A stretch of 64,000 nucleotides of DNA, taken from NCBI RefSeq assembly GCF_964340395.1, contig NC_135568.1, forward strand, positions 1,036,001-1,100,000, read 5' to 3'. The stretch's first letter is position 1, and each line of letters begins with the position of its first letter. Positions 1 to 11,272 of the stretch are shown here, in pieces. The DNA is from Glandiceps talaboti. Taxonomy: Eukaryota; Hemichordata; Enteropneusta; Spengelidae. A program made the position numbers and the translations under genes. The notes below the pieces were generated by a model. That model was not told where the DNA came from. It worked only from the letters and a program-made list of their open reading frames with translations, and made no database searches.

Positions 1-1131
1 TTTCTTACCTCATAAAAGACACATTTTGTCGGTACAGGGTTTCCTTACCGAAATAAATAAAAATGCAGTGTATGTTTAAAGTTTTACTGCCACACCACGT
101 AGTTTCTGCATTGCGGAGTATAGACTACAGCCTTGCTTTTCAAATGAGCTTACAAACCTAGGAAATTTTAGTCTAAAAGTTTCTTTCCGAGTCTTTTCTC
201 TATTCTCTTTCTCACACATAAGACCCCGTTCTGACCATTTTTTCTCATTTGCACATAGACACTCTAAAATGCTTTAGACATTCATTGAAGTGTGACGTTT
301 TTTGTCAACGATCTGGGTGCTAATGATTATTTCTACATTTTACTGCACTATCTTGGCGACGACACGTAAGTATGAATTTTTCGTTCCCGAGCTCTGAATC
401 AAATATCATCACAGTAGTACTAGTAGTAGTGACTCTGCGACTTCGGTTGTTTACGCAAGTAATTGATAGTTGCTAGGTAATGACTTAATTACATCTCATT
501 GTGATTGTTGGTTGCTTTCATTCGACCATGACCTAAATTTGAACCCACGGGCAGCGCTTTCAATGACAATAGCATTCAATTTTCACTGCTATAAAGCATC
601 ATGCTTCATTGATCCATTTTTTGAGAAGGAGAAAAAGAGAAAGACCTTTCATTACATCATCAAACATACCTCGATTTTTACTCTTGTTAATTGATTGAAA
701 GAGTTGACACGACTAGTCTAGAGCTATGTGGAGAAGGATAAGAAACACTACCTACTCTTATGATGAATTCTTTCGCTACATCAGCTTTGACGTTGACGTG
801 ATTTTAGGATATTGACTGTGTGATGTTCTGAACAAATGTGGCTATAACTTAACTACATAAATATATCTTTATCAAGTGAGAAACATTAGAGTCTTTGTGA
901 CGATGGCAAAACAGGGTACCTCTTGTTCCTACCACTGTATTTCTTTCCATACTGTCTTATTGAAGTGTATAAGTGGCGTCATGCTACTATACTTTTGTTA
1001 ATCTTTAATGACTGAATGGTGAGAAATAACGGTTCAGCCATATGTATCAAGAAGTAAATATCACATACTAAGAAATAGGATAATTGAAAATCTACAATTG
1101 TGCGTGGCTTCATCTCACAAGACATAGTTAC
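1..1131. other. AT-rich stretch, no gene recognised
   Basis: No convincing exon was found on either strand. The minus-strand reading frame that runs on from the integrase exon to about position 979 lies beyond a good splice donor and has no family similarity, so it is treated as intron. The missing C-terminal integrase exon was looked for here and not found. Confidence 0.5.
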
Positions 1132-1941
1132 CTGTATCATTTTCAGGAAGCAGAAGCGAATAAGATTTTTATCAAGTTCGTCACCACAAAAGTAACCATC
1201 GTTTTTTAGACGATGGAAAAGATCCATCCAAAACTGGCCGCAATGGGTACGAACAATACCCCACCATCGTTCGATTCGCTCATTCATTTGACTTGATCCA
1301 TAGTAAAAGCAGTTTTCATCATTTTGCAGGAACCGTTGTATTTGTTCAACACCTACGTTTTCAGTGCCCCTGTCAGCACGAATTTTCCGAGGACATCCAC
1401 CCAAACGATGTACTGCCTGAATATAATATCCTGCAACTATTTTGGGGTCACTGTTGGTGTGATACGCCTCAGCCCAAATGACATTTCTCGAATATCCATC
1501 GATACAACCGTTGATTGCGATTCCGTAGGGAGTAAGTTTATCATATCCGTCTAGATGCCACATGAAATTTGGGCCTGGCGACCCGTACTTCCTGCGACGG
1601 AGACGGTATCGTTTTCTAGCTGCTACTCCCTCGGGATCTAAGACACGCAGAAGAAACCGGACGCTCTCTCTATCGATCACAATACCATGTTGAACACACT
1701 TTAAATGCATCCATCTGTATCCATGTAGTCTGCCTGATCGGTCGACTTGATCTCTCAGGAAGGAGATGACATCATTGATGTCTGATTGACGTTTCCGTCT
1801 ATACAATCCATTCATGTGTAATATTCTTTTTAGATGACGCAAGCTCAGAATAAAACCGTGATTTTTAGCTAACAAAGCCAAAATTTCACAGTAGTTAAAA
1901 CCCATGTTAAAGTACAATCGTACAGCTTCCTTTCTTTCCAT
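1132..1941 (-). CDS. Integrase-core (rve/DDE) transposase-like protein, first exon, 3' part missing
   Basis: Reading starts at the ATG complementary to 1939-1941 and gives 270 residues up to a consensus donor (CAG|GTAACT) at 1132/1131. Residues 1-50 look like a helix-turn-helix region. An integrase core follows, with the acidic residues expected of an rve/DDE fold: D131 (HLDGYDKL), D190 (RADRGTEN) and E224 (NERIERWW), the last two 34 residues apart. The fold is known for metal-dependent DNA strand transfer. This version belongs to the integrase-like proteins scattered through cnidarian, lancelet and hemichordate genomes, which resemble IS3-type transposases. The family normally continues for roughly 60-100 residues in a further exon, which I could not find. 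The continuation past the donor (about 50 residues) is unlike the family and is probably intron. It may be an immobile copy or a host-captured gene; activity cannot be judged. Confidence 0.75.
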
Positions 1942-2040
1942 AATGAAGATAAAAAAAGCAACAAGCTACCACAACAAGGCGTCGAACACTAACAACATAG
2001 TTTGTTATGCGCATAACAGGCTATCTTGTGAATTGCGCAC
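1942..2040. other. Spacer between integrase ORF and 21-bp array
   Basis: Short sequence 5' of the integrase ORF. It ends in degenerate versions of the 21-bp repeat that becomes regular from about 2040. No promoter motif was recognised. Confidence 0.4.
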
Positions 2041-2545
2041 AGGATAGTATGTTGTGCTCACAAGATAGTATGTTGTGCTCACAAGATACTATCTTGTGAG
2101 CACAAGATAGTATGTTGTGCTCACAAGATAGTATGTTGTGAGCACAACATACTATCTTGTGCTCACAAGATAGTATGTTGTGCTCACAAGATATTATCTT
2201 GTGAGCACAAGATAGTATGTTGTGCTCACAACATACTATCTTGTGCTCACAACATACTATCTTGTGCTCACAACATACTATCTTGTGCGCACAACATACT
2301 ATCTTGTGCTCACAAGATACTATCTTGTGCGCACAACATACTATCTTGTGCTCACAACATACTATCTTGTGCGCACAACATACTATCTTGTGCTCACAAC
2401 ATACTATCTTGTGCTCACAACATACTATCTTGTGCTCACAACATACTATATTGTGCTCACAACATACTATCTTGTGAGCACAACATACTATCTTGTGCTC
2501 ACAACATACTATCTTGTGCTCACAAGATAATATCTGGTGCTCACA
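2020..2545. repeat. Array A of 21-bp near-palindromic repeat
   Basis: About 24 head-to-tail units with a 21-bp period, built around the imperfect palindrome CACAAGATAGTATCTTGTG and the spacer GAGC/GCTC/GCGC. The T/A-rich centre switches between TAT-G-TTG and TAT-C-TTG forms, so units read in both orientations. A period divisible by three keeps reading frames open on the plus strand, but the peptides are repeat translations and not genes. Confidence 0.9.
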
Positions 2546-2655
2546 AGAATTTTTTTTTGCTTCACAAGAATTTTTTTTTTTGCTTCACAAGAATTTTTTT
2601 TTGCTTCACAAGATAGTATGTCATGCTCACAAGATAGTATCTGGTGCTCACAAGA
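2546..2655. repeat. A/T-run variant of the 21-bp repeat (array A edge)
   Basis: Three units of the form CACAAGAA, T-run, GCTT, followed by two normal units. They share the CACAAGA half of the array A unit, so they look like a diverged subfamily and not a separate repeat. Confidence 0.75.
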
Positions 2656-2945
2656 ATAATTTATATAAACCTCAAACCACTATAAGTGACATTATTATCT
2701 GAGTATAAACAGAGTGAATTCAGCCTTTCAGTGAGTCTACTTCATGTTTAGTTCATCAAAAGGAAAGTTTAGAATGGAGACTAGACTTTGCGTGGTCTAT
2801 ATCGAATACAAGTTATATCTGAGTGGACAGGAAAAGCAGACTTTGAGTGGTCTGCTTGAGTTATATCTTACATTGACAAGATAGTATCTTGGTTTATACT
2901 CAGATAACATTGTCACTTATAGTGTTTATATAGGATTTACCTAAT
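2655..2945. mobile_element. Inverted-repeat (MITE/foldback-like) element
   Basis: The sequence at about 2662-2711 (TATATAAAC...CTATAAGTGACA...ATCTGAGTATAAAC) reappears as its reverse complement at about 2892-2940. The arms are roughly 45 bp and the spacer about 180 bp. The spacer holds two related copies of a short motif ending in GTGGTCT and has no ORF. This fits a short non-autonomous inverted-repeat element. No target-site duplication could be fixed because one edge is inside the 21-bp array. Confidence 0.6.
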
Positions 2946-3390
2946 TTGCATATCAATAGCCTTAGTATGAAAATTTTCGAGGAACTACTGAAGTCTCAGA
3001 CTATAATAAGATTTTATTTTAGTCTGAGCTAAAGTTGACGACATTTTGCTCGGCGGTCAAAATTTGTGGTCAAAAAGAATTGTCAATCATAATTAAAGGT
3101 CACTTGACCCATCCATGAAAGTATCACGTACGCGTACGCCGGGCCTGACTTGGACGCTGGCAAAGTTCAGGGACCGTAGCCAATCAAATTACGAAAACCT
3201 ACGGACATTGCCATAAAGGTCAAGAAACTTCACTACTCTAAATAACTCGAATTTCAAATAGCTATACTAATACATGGAGAGGTGGATTAGATCGCTTAGT
3301 CAGGGTCAAATCGAAATAGAAATCTGTGTCTGCTTGTACCTTCACGCTATACTCCACTAAGCTAAATGTATCTAGTCTAAACAGTAACAA

Positions 3391-3540
3391 TAAACATGGC
3401 GTGCTATATAAACCGCATAAGCGTGTTCTTTATCAACAGTAATGTAAACAATCTAATTACGTAGAAAACGGTAAACATGGCGTGCTATATGGAATATCAT
3501 AAGCGTGTACGCTATCAATAGTAATGTAAACAATCTAAGT
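3391..3540. repeat. Tandem duplication, about 80 bp x 2
   Basis: Two adjacent copies share the start TAAACATGGCGTGCTATAT and the end AGTAATGTAAACAATCTAA, with substitutions and small indels between them. Confidence 0.75.
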
Positions 3541-3921
3541 AAGTGTTAACTACGGGGCGTTTCGGCACACACGCGTAAAGCGTATTGATTTCAAACCCCT
3601 GCCCATTAATGACGGGATAATATTTCTCGCGAGCCTCTCTTTATGACCGACGGCTCTCTACGTTCTTTTGTTCATAAATAATAAATTGGGACAAATACAG
3701 TCATGACCTTAACTGGCAAGGCATCTGATTGTAATGTCCTATTGTTTTGTATGCATTTTCATACTTAATAAGATTCTTGGAAGAGGGTTAAAATAATGAA
3801 ATGTCTTTGCATTTAGCAATATTTATTGTAAACATCGCCATGGTGTACATCTTTCAAAATGAAACAAGCAACATTCCTGGTGCATGTGCTAGTTTAAGCA
3901 AACTACTGTTATCCCATTATT

Positions 3922-3980
<59 letters not shown>
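3922..3980. repeat. (ATC)n microsatellite
   Basis: About 19 copies of the trinucleotide ATC/TCA without interruption. Confidence 0.95.
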
Positions 3981-4629
3981 TTGTTTCAATGTCATATATG
4001 CCAAATCATATTTGAAAGAATTGGTCTCATGTAATGGAAACATAGCGAAATCGGTCAAAGTGAAAACAAATCAGAAGGCAGAATTCGGCAAGCTAGAGAA
4101 TGCCCGGTTGAAAAATTAAGCAAAGTTGAACTTTGGCTTTGAAGCGTGTTCTTGTGAGTGAAAGAAAACATTTGTAAAGCGCAATACAAGTATTACCTCG
4201 GAAAAAAATCTTGAATTCTCAACAGATTGTAGACAAATTAAGCATATTGTATTTTTAATGATTTCGAGATGATTGAAAATTGCAAAATGCTCACAATATA
4301 CTACTTCTTTTGTTCATTACTCAGATAAAAAAAGCGGGTCTTTCTTTATTTCAGACAATTTAAAACTAAATTGAGTACCTCAAAGTCTTATTTTTCGGGA
4401 ATGGTAAATCATCGAGGGAGATATTTTCCAAACACAATGTTTCACTCATCAAGTCAAACATTTAATCACCATGGCAAAAGCTTTGCCACTATAATTATCC
4501 AAATATATGAAATCTCATAACTAATGATTGTATTCAGATTCAATGCGATGATCTCTATAATATAGTAAGGTTCCATTTGTCAAAATTTGGCAAAATACTT
4601 GTGTGAGTCACTTAGTATTAACTAATGTT

Positions 4630-6234
4630 CTAAACCATGCCCATGGCCCACACTTCACTGTGTAGTACAGCATTGAATTCTGCACGGAATTCTGGGTAAT
4701 TTTCATACACCAGTGGCAATTCCAACAAATTTGAGCAAGTGTGTGAGACTGGACGACGTTGGATACCATCAAGCTTTACGAAGCAAACTCTTATTGGGTC
4801 ATCGGGCATGATATCGGCCCCCGTACAGAACCGTAGGAAATACTCCAAAGTTTGGCCATTTACTTCTCTGAGATACCGTTGAAGGTGGTTCGCGACGGTC
4901 TTGCCCTCCCTACTCATGTGATCAGGGAAGAGTAATTTTTTAATTACTTTCCTCGTCGTAGGCTTTTTCTCATCGTAGATTCTTGCGATAGCCACAGCAT
5001 CCATTCCGTTGGCAACAGATCGGAGTATGGGTTTCCATGAATCGACTACAAACGCCGGCTCCTGCACGAGCTCTTTATGTGCGATTTCCAAGATTATCTC
5101 TCGAATGTTGTCAGCCCTTGGTATCTGTCTACATTGATGGTTGTCAAGGAAATCGACAAGTTCGTCTTCGTCTACTCCCTGAAAGCTATCGATGGCTTCT
5201 ACTATTAACCCCCGTTCACTTTCTGATACAAAAAGTAGGTATGTATCAAGCAGGTCGCGTGGGTCATCGAAAAGCACACTTTGGATGAAGGATGGGGCCA
5301 AAACAATTGGAAAATAACTGGCTTGCTGCCAACCCTTTACAATAATTCGCGCAACCGCCTCCCACATATTACGGGAGTAATCTTTTCGGGGAAATGGCAC
5401 CTTAACGTCCTGTCCGACTGTACATCGTTCATAAAAATCACTCCAAAAGCCCGTCAAGCAATCTCGGAAAACTCCGCTTCCATCAGCCTCCTCCAAGTCT
5501 CCATTTGGCAATATTAACTTTGCATCAATGTAATCATCCAGAATACTTTGATCGCTGAATGCATTCAGCATGTCCACCAGAAAGTTGCTTCGGTGTATCA
5601 GCAACTTTCGAGTAGCAGGTTGCCCCATGATATCTTCAGGTGCAACGATTTGATAAAAATCACCTGGTGGAGGTATAGTATCATCTAAATCCTCAAATCT
5701 GTCTTCTCTCCTCAAAACAGTTTTTTCAGTGCTATGGGCGATTATTTCTTTTTCACCTGTTTTAGACATATCAGTATTAATACCAGGACAATTGAAAGTG
5801 TCCTTCTGTTGATGGTTGGTTGTATCCATGATTCTTTCCTCGTGTGCGGTCGTTGACCCATTAGTGTCTGCTAGTAACGTTGCAGAGTTGAGTTTCTTCT
5901 TTGTGGCAACAAAAAATCCCAAAGTCCGAAACCGGCTCCTGTCGTACAGCTGACCAACATCACACTCGTCATCCACCGACTTCCCTTCTCTGTCTCTCAA
6001 ATCAAAATCAAATTCACTCACTGCACCTTTCTCTGACAAACCCTGCGGGAAAAAATGTTCTTTTCCCAAATGCAGCAGGTCAGACCTCCGACTGGTATTT
6101 TTCACAGACAGCCTCTTAGTCACGTCACTTTTCTTGCTCCATACTCGTCGATATGAGTTAGTGGACTGCTCAAAGTTCAGCCATCTCAGTTGCACCCTTT
6201 TTCTATCTCTTACGTCGTACAATTGATGAGCCAT
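4630..6234 (-). CDS. HECT-domain protein (G2E3-like/transposon-associated family), intronless
   Basis: A single uninterrupted 534-codon ORF, starting at the ATG complementary to 6232-6234. The N-terminal about 110 residues (VQLRWLNFE...LGKEHFFPQGLS...VGQLYDRSRFRTLGFFVATKKK) resemble the conserved N-terminus of an invertebrate multicopy family. A low-complexity acidic linker follows. A HECT-like domain starts near residue 240 (NGDLEEADGSGVFRDCLTGF) and runs to the end. The C-lobe keeps the HTC motif, placing the putative ubiquitin-accepting cysteine at C500, followed by LELP. HECT enzymes transfer ubiquitin from this cysteine to substrates; activity here is inferred. Lack of introns and the repeat-rich setting suggest a captured or element-borne gene. 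It may belong with the integrase ORF 2.7 kb away on the same strand, but no shared terminal repeats prove it. Confidence 0.75.
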   Translation of the reverse strand: MAHQLYDVRDRKRVQLRWLNFEQSTNSYRRVWSKKSDVTKRLSVKNTSRRSDLLHLGKEHFFPQGLSEKGAVSEFDFDLRDREGKSVDDECDVGQLYDRSRFRTLGFFVATKKKLNSATLLADTNGSTTAHEERIMDTTNHQQKDTFNCPGINTDMSKTGEKEIIAHSTEKTVLRREDRFEDLDDTIPPPGDFYQIVAPEDIMGQPATRKLLIHRSNFLVDMLNAFSDQSILDDYIDAKLILPNGDLEEADGSGVFRDCLTGFWSDFYERCTVGQDVKVPFPRKDYSRNMWEAVARIIVKGWQQASYFPIVLAPSFIQSVLFDDPRDLLDTYLLFVSESERGLIVEAIDSFQGVDEDELVDFLDNHQCRQIPRADNIREIILEIAHKELVQEPAFVVDSWKPILRSVANGMDAVAIARIYDEKKPTTRKVIKKLLFPDHMSREGKTVANHLQRYLREVNGQTLEYFLRFCTGADIMPDDPIRVCFVKLDGIQRRPVSHTCSNLLELPLVYENYPEFRAEFNAVLHSEVWAMGMV

Positions 6235-8251
6235 GAAATATGAAATAACTCTGAAATATGCAAAACATGTGTATAAGTTAAATTTCTACTCAAGCGATAT
6301 CACTTTCATTTTCAATGTTAACATGTATGGAACAAACATTAATGTCAATGTTTCCATGACTTTTGAAAGCCCAGCAGACTTCCTTGATGTCATTTGGCAT
6401 TTGTAACTGTTGTTGTGAAAAGGAACGGCATGCTGGGAACATTTTGTAAAGCGGGTAAGCGACATTTTGCATAGCAAATTTAGAATCATATGTGGTGCAA
6501 ACGACATACTATCTGATACTCATGAGATAATTATTTGTTCTTTTGCTTTACGCTCGGGTACATTTGGCCTGTGACTCAACATTAATTTATTCAAGATGGC
6601 GTCGATCATGAATAATTCATATATTGATATATATAACTTCATAATTTCAAAAACGCTGAAAAGTTGATAATCAGATCACATTTACAGACGATTTATTTGG
6701 CTACGTAACTTTAAGCAATTTAATGTAAACTTCACTTCACATTATTCTCAACTACACAAGAACTGGGGTCAACGAATTTTTCTCAATTACTGATTTTTGC
6801 ATTTCAAATTTATTTTCAAGCATAAAATCGAATATTCCCGTCTATTTTTTTGTATCAAGTATTTTGTAACATTCTGTGCTTAAATATTAACGGGAAGGAA
6901 TAGGTTGCTTTAACCGTTTTCGGCGTATGAACAATTATCTTTATTTTTACCGATATTGGCATAAACCTTAACAATATCTTCCTAGCTAGATATTATAGCA
7001 TAACAATCGAAAATAATGTATAACGTCTCAAGTCGGCGATTTTTGGAGTCTTTGTCCATGTAATTTCAATAGTTCCAAAACTTGCAATTTTTTATATTTA
7101 AATGATGACATCATCACCAGATTTTGCATTCGAAAAAAAATCGCATGAGCAATCAAAAGAACATTATGTGCTGAAGGACTGGTGCTAATTTCATAGTGTT
7201 TGGAAGACGTTATCTTGACTTTGAACTATATCATTGATTGTATACACAATCACAGACCATAATGTATCCGAGCAAAGTGTCCCTTTCTGACGTTCATACA
7301 TGGCCTTCGTACATCAAGTGTCAGCGATCGCCATTTTTATATTTTGTAATACCGATATGTAAATCTCGACTTACTTTCTTGTGCGCACAACTCTTTTGCT
7401 TTACAAAATGTCCCTTACTAGCTTTCATATCTACGGATATTTTCTTTGAATTTCTCCTGATAATTAACTATCGGTCAACTGTATATTAAACATTTACAAA
7501 AGTATGAGGTTGTACTTAATCACCTAATTCACGGACAGTTTTGCCGGTTATTGAATAGCTGAAATAGCATCAATGCTGTATGCGACCTGTAAGCTGTCCA
7601 GTCTTTTAATTACCTGACCCGGGAGTACATATTGTTTACATATGACGTTGTAAATCTCACACTAGAGTAGATATAAGTAGCCAACGGAAACCACCCGAAT
7701 GGTGCGGGATGTATGTGATGTTTGTACCCATCATCGTCTAGAAATATTTTATCTAGCAGTATATTGATAGATGGCTGGTAAGGGTTACTAGTGTAAGGGA
7801 ACTATCGGTATGGCGATTGCATGCCATCGAAGACGAACATGCCTAAATTAGAACACATAAGTAAACCTCTAAACAATTATACAGAAACCACAAACACGGG
7901 CTTCAATGTTCAACAGGACACTAGCTGATGGTGAAGTAATCATGTCTCTTTTCTGAAATCAGGTAATCTGAGGTCAGAAGTTTCGAGGTCTGGGATTCTG
8001 TAGTATAATGTCTGAAGTTCTCAGGCAAGAGATTCTAAATAGGCAACACTACCCTCATATCATGGGTACAAACATGCCTACGATTGAAAGTGAAGGCCAA
8101 TTCATGCAATTAATGTAATACTCACTTGTTTCCAGGAGACGATTTTAAATACTAATGACTTCACAAAGTCCGCATCCACCACTAAGACCACACTTGAATC
8201 AACTGACACAATGACTTGTGACAAGTCCTTGCTTTCATAAAAAAAATGTGA
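6235..8251. other. Non-coding stretch upstream of HECT-like ORF
   Basis: AT-rich with no exon recognised. At about 7378-7430 there is a sequence (GTGCGCACAA...TTTACAAAATGTCCCTTACT...GCTTTCATA) that recurs at about 10468-10500 beside array C, so it is probably a piece of the same dispersed element. Confidence 0.5.
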
Positions 8252-8935
8252 CCACAAGACTATCTTGTGCTCACAAGATAGTATGTTGTGAGCACAAGAT
8301 AGTATCTTGTGAGCACAAGATAGTATGTTGTGAGCACAAGATAGTATGTTGTGCGCACAAGATAGTATCTTGTGAGCACAAGATAATATGTTGTGAGCAC
8401 AAGATAGTATGTTGTGAGCACAAGATAGTATGTTGTGAGCACAAGATAGTATGTTGTGAGCACAAGATAGTATGTTGTGAGCACAAGATAGTATGTTGTG
8501 CTCACAAGATAGTATGTTGTGAGCACAAGATAGTATGTTGTGAGCACAAGATAGTATGTTGTGCTCACAAGATAGTATGTTGTGAGCACAAGATAGTATG
8601 TTGTGAGCACAAGATAGTATGTTGTGAGCACAAGATAGTATGTTGTGCGCACAAGATAGTATCTTGTGAGCACAAGATAATATGTTGTGAGCACAAGATA
8701 GTATGTTGTGAGCACAAGATAGTATGTTGTGAGCACAAGATAGTATGTTGTGAGCACAAGATAGTATGTTGTGAGCACAAGATAGTATGTTGTGCTCACA
8801 ACATACTATCTTGTGCGCACAATATCGTATCTTGTGAGCACAAGATAGTATGTTGTGAGCACAAGATAGTATGTTGTGAGCACAAGATATTATGTTGTGA
8901 GCACAACATACTATCTTGTGCGCACAAGATAGTAT
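8252..8935. repeat. Array B of 21-bp near-palindromic repeat
   Basis: About 32 units of the same 21-bp repeat as array A, mostly in the TTGTGAGCACAAGATAGTA phase with occasional GCTC or GCGC spacers. A block of roughly 294 bp appears twice: the pattern TTGTGCGCACAAGATAGTA followed by a GATAATATG unit recurs at about 8349-8395 and 8643-8690. This suggests array growth by block duplication. Confidence 0.9.
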
Positions 8936-9205
8936 AAAAAAATTCTTGTGAAGCAAAAAAAAAAAATTCTTGTGAAGCAAAAAAAAAAATTCTTGTGAAG
9001 CAAAAAAAAAAAATTCTTGTGAAGCAAAAAAAAAAAAATTTCTTGTGAAGCAAAAAAAAAAAATTATTGAGGCAAAAAAAAAAAATTTCTTGTGAAGCAA
9101 AAAAAAAAATTCTTGTGAAGCAAAAAAAAAAATTCTTCTGAAGCAAAAAAAAAAATTCTTGTGAAGCAAAAAAAAAAAATTCTTGTGAAGCAAAAAAAAA
9201 AACCA
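8936..9205. repeat. A-run variant array attached to array B
   Basis: About eleven units of AATTCTTGTGAAGC plus an A-run of 8-12 bases. The CTTGTGA core and the unit length match the neighbouring 21-bp palindrome array. Reverse-complement units are found at the edge of array A. Confidence 0.85.
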
Positions 9206-9302
9206 CCGGTTATTTCCATATGTGACCATTCGGGGGGGGGGCAGTGTTTGGTTGTTCGTTGGTTTGTTGTCGTTTACTCATGTATGTATCTACTCTGTCA
9301 GT

Positions 9303-9430
9303 TTATTTTGTTTGTTTGTTTGTTTGTTTGTTTGTTTGTTTGTTTGTTTGTTTGTTTATTTGTTTGGTTTTGTTTGTTTGTTTGTTTGTTTGTTTGTTTA
9401 CATGTATGTTTATTTTGTTTTGTTTATATT
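9303..9430. repeat. (GTTT)n microsatellite
   Basis: GTTT/TTTG tetranucleotide run with a few interruptions, preceded by a G9 run at about 9232-9240. Confidence 0.95.
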
Positions 9431-10257
9431 TGTTAACAGAACTAAATGAGCCTGAGCACCCTGTGGATTGATGGGCAGTATGGCTTTGTGGGCATCCGTC
9501 AATTGCAGTCCTCTATTGTTACAGCTGCGAATTTAACACACTGTAACAGTGGTGATTTGTGACAAATGTATTGTTGGTGTTAATTATAGTACAATTAAGT
9601 AGACAAGTTACCAGATCAAAAAATACGAAAGTCTGGAAGCAGTCAAAGCTCACTCTCAAAGCAGGAGCCGTCAACAAACAGGCGTCAATGTGCTACAGTC
9701 ACACGTTTGGTGAAACGATAATCAAATCACGTCAGTGTCTCTGTTATGCATCTTTTTGGAATGAAGTTCAAAACAGGGTTACAGCTACCCATTCGCCAAG
9801 TCGCCAAATGCGAATAGAATAGAAACTCGAGTTGGCTACAAAACAATGGATTTGACGAAACTGTTGGCGACAAGTTTTCACTGAGATGAATTTACTTGAG
9901 ATGACTGACATACTCATAGTAACAGTAGTAACATCGTATGAAAATGATGTCACAAGGCTGACTTACGTCTCAAAATAAAATACATCCATGCAGTTTTAAT
10001 TTCGTGTTCTCGATCAAGCGCGAAATTCAAAATGCGCGAATAATTTCAGGATTCACAGTATCACTATTCTATTACTGTTTTCAGTCACAAGCTAAGCGAA
10101 ATGACAAATGGCAACAGTTGGACATTGGTATTCGATGATTGAGTCATCATTCACTTGAATATAGGAGAAACAAAATTGATTAATTATGTGGCCATTGAAT
10201 GCAAGGTATTGTCCAATCAGAAATTAGGACTCCTTAGGATGTGTTAAAGTGTTTCAA
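9431..10257. other. No feature recognised
   Basis: Unique-looking AT-rich sequence. Short frames on both strands have no family similarity, start context or splice structure. Confidence 0.4.
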
Positions 10258-10452
10258 AAATTATGTCGTGCGCACGAGAAACTATGTTGTGAGCACGACT
10301 TATAGTATGTTGTGCTCACAAGATAGTATGTTGTGCTCACAAGATAGCATCTTGTGCTCACAAGATAGTATGTTGTGCTCACAAGATAGTATGTCGTGCT
10401 CACAAGATAGTAAGTCGTGCGCACAAGATATTATGTTGTGCTCACAAGATTA
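10258..10452. repeat. Array C of 21-bp near-palindromic repeat
   Basis: About nine units of the array A/B repeat, with more sequence drift at the left edge. It ends in a T-rich tract followed by the TTTACAAAATGTCCCTTACT segment that also occurs near 7400. Confidence 0.85.
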
Positions 10453-10586
10453 TTTTTTATTTTTTATTTTACAAAATGTCCCTTACTGGCTTTCATAGAT
10501 ATACGTCTACGTACTACACCATTATAGTAAACAGTCAATAAAGACAGTGATTGAAATAATAACAATGAATACAATAGCGGTGGTAT

Positions 10587-11272
10587 TTGTGATGTGGTTG
10601 TTGTTGTTGTTGTTGTGGTGGTGGTATATGTTATGTGATGGGGTGGTGGTGGTGGTGGTGGTATTTGTGATGTGGTGGTAGTGGTGGTGGTGGTATTTGT
10701 GATGTGGTAGTGGTGGTGGTATTTGTGATATGGTTGTTGTTGTGGTGGTATATGTTATGTGATGGGGTGGTGGTGGTGGTATTTGTGATGTGGTGGTGGT
10801 GGTATTTGTGATGTGGTGGTGGTGGTATTTGTGATGTGGTGGTGGTAGTGGTGGTGGTGGTAGTATTTGTGATGTAGTGGTGGTGGTATTTGTGATGTGG
10901 TGGTGGTGTGGTGGTGGTATCTGTTATGTGGTGGTGGTGGTATCTGTTATGTGATGGGGTGGCGGTGGTGGTGGTGGTATTTGTGATGTGGTGGTGGTGG
11001 TGGTATCTGTTATCTGATGGGGTGGTGGTATCTGTTATGTGATGGGCTGGTGCTGGTGCTGGTGGTGGTGGTATCTGTTATGTGATGGGCTGGTGGTGGT
11101 GGTGGTATCTGTTATGTGATGGGGTGGTGGTGGTGGTATCTGTGATGTGGTGGTATCTGTTATGTGATGGGGTGGTGGTGGTATTTGTGATGTGGTGGTG
11201 GTATCTGTTATGTGATGGGTGGTGGTGGTGGTGGTGATGGTGGTGGTGGTGGTGGTGGTGGTGGTGGACCAA
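10587..11272. repeat. TGG-rich minisatellite
   Basis: Long array of GTGGTGGTGGTAT(T/C)TGT(G/T)AT-type units with TGG runs of variable length. Minus-strand frames through it read as His/Thr-rich peptides and are not taken as genes. Confidence 0.9.

Larger units (their letters stand above)
2946..4629. other. Non-coding stretch with a short tandem duplication and ATC microsatellite
   Basis: No gene recognised. It contains a two-copy tandem duplication of about 80 bp (3391-3540, each copy starting TAAACATGGCGTGCTATAT and ending AGTAATGTAAACAATCTAA). It also contains a (ATC/TCA)n run at about 3922-3980 that gives a spurious poly-His reading frame. Confidence 0.6.

Noticed and set aside
1293-1554. 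Plus-strand ORFs opposite the integrase exon
   Set aside because: Shadows of the minus-strand integrase reading frame.
2020-2545. CRISPR-like array
   Set aside because: Units are contiguous with no unique spacers, and the genome is eukaryotic.
3801-4034. Poly-histidine ORF
   Set aside because: Produced by the ATC microsatellite.
5037-6119. Plus-strand ORFs opposite the HECT-like gene
   Set aside because: Antisense shadows of the 534-codon minus-strand ORF.
8102-9229. Long open frames through array B on both strands
   Set aside because: They arise because the 21-bp period is a multiple of three; the translations are pure repeats.
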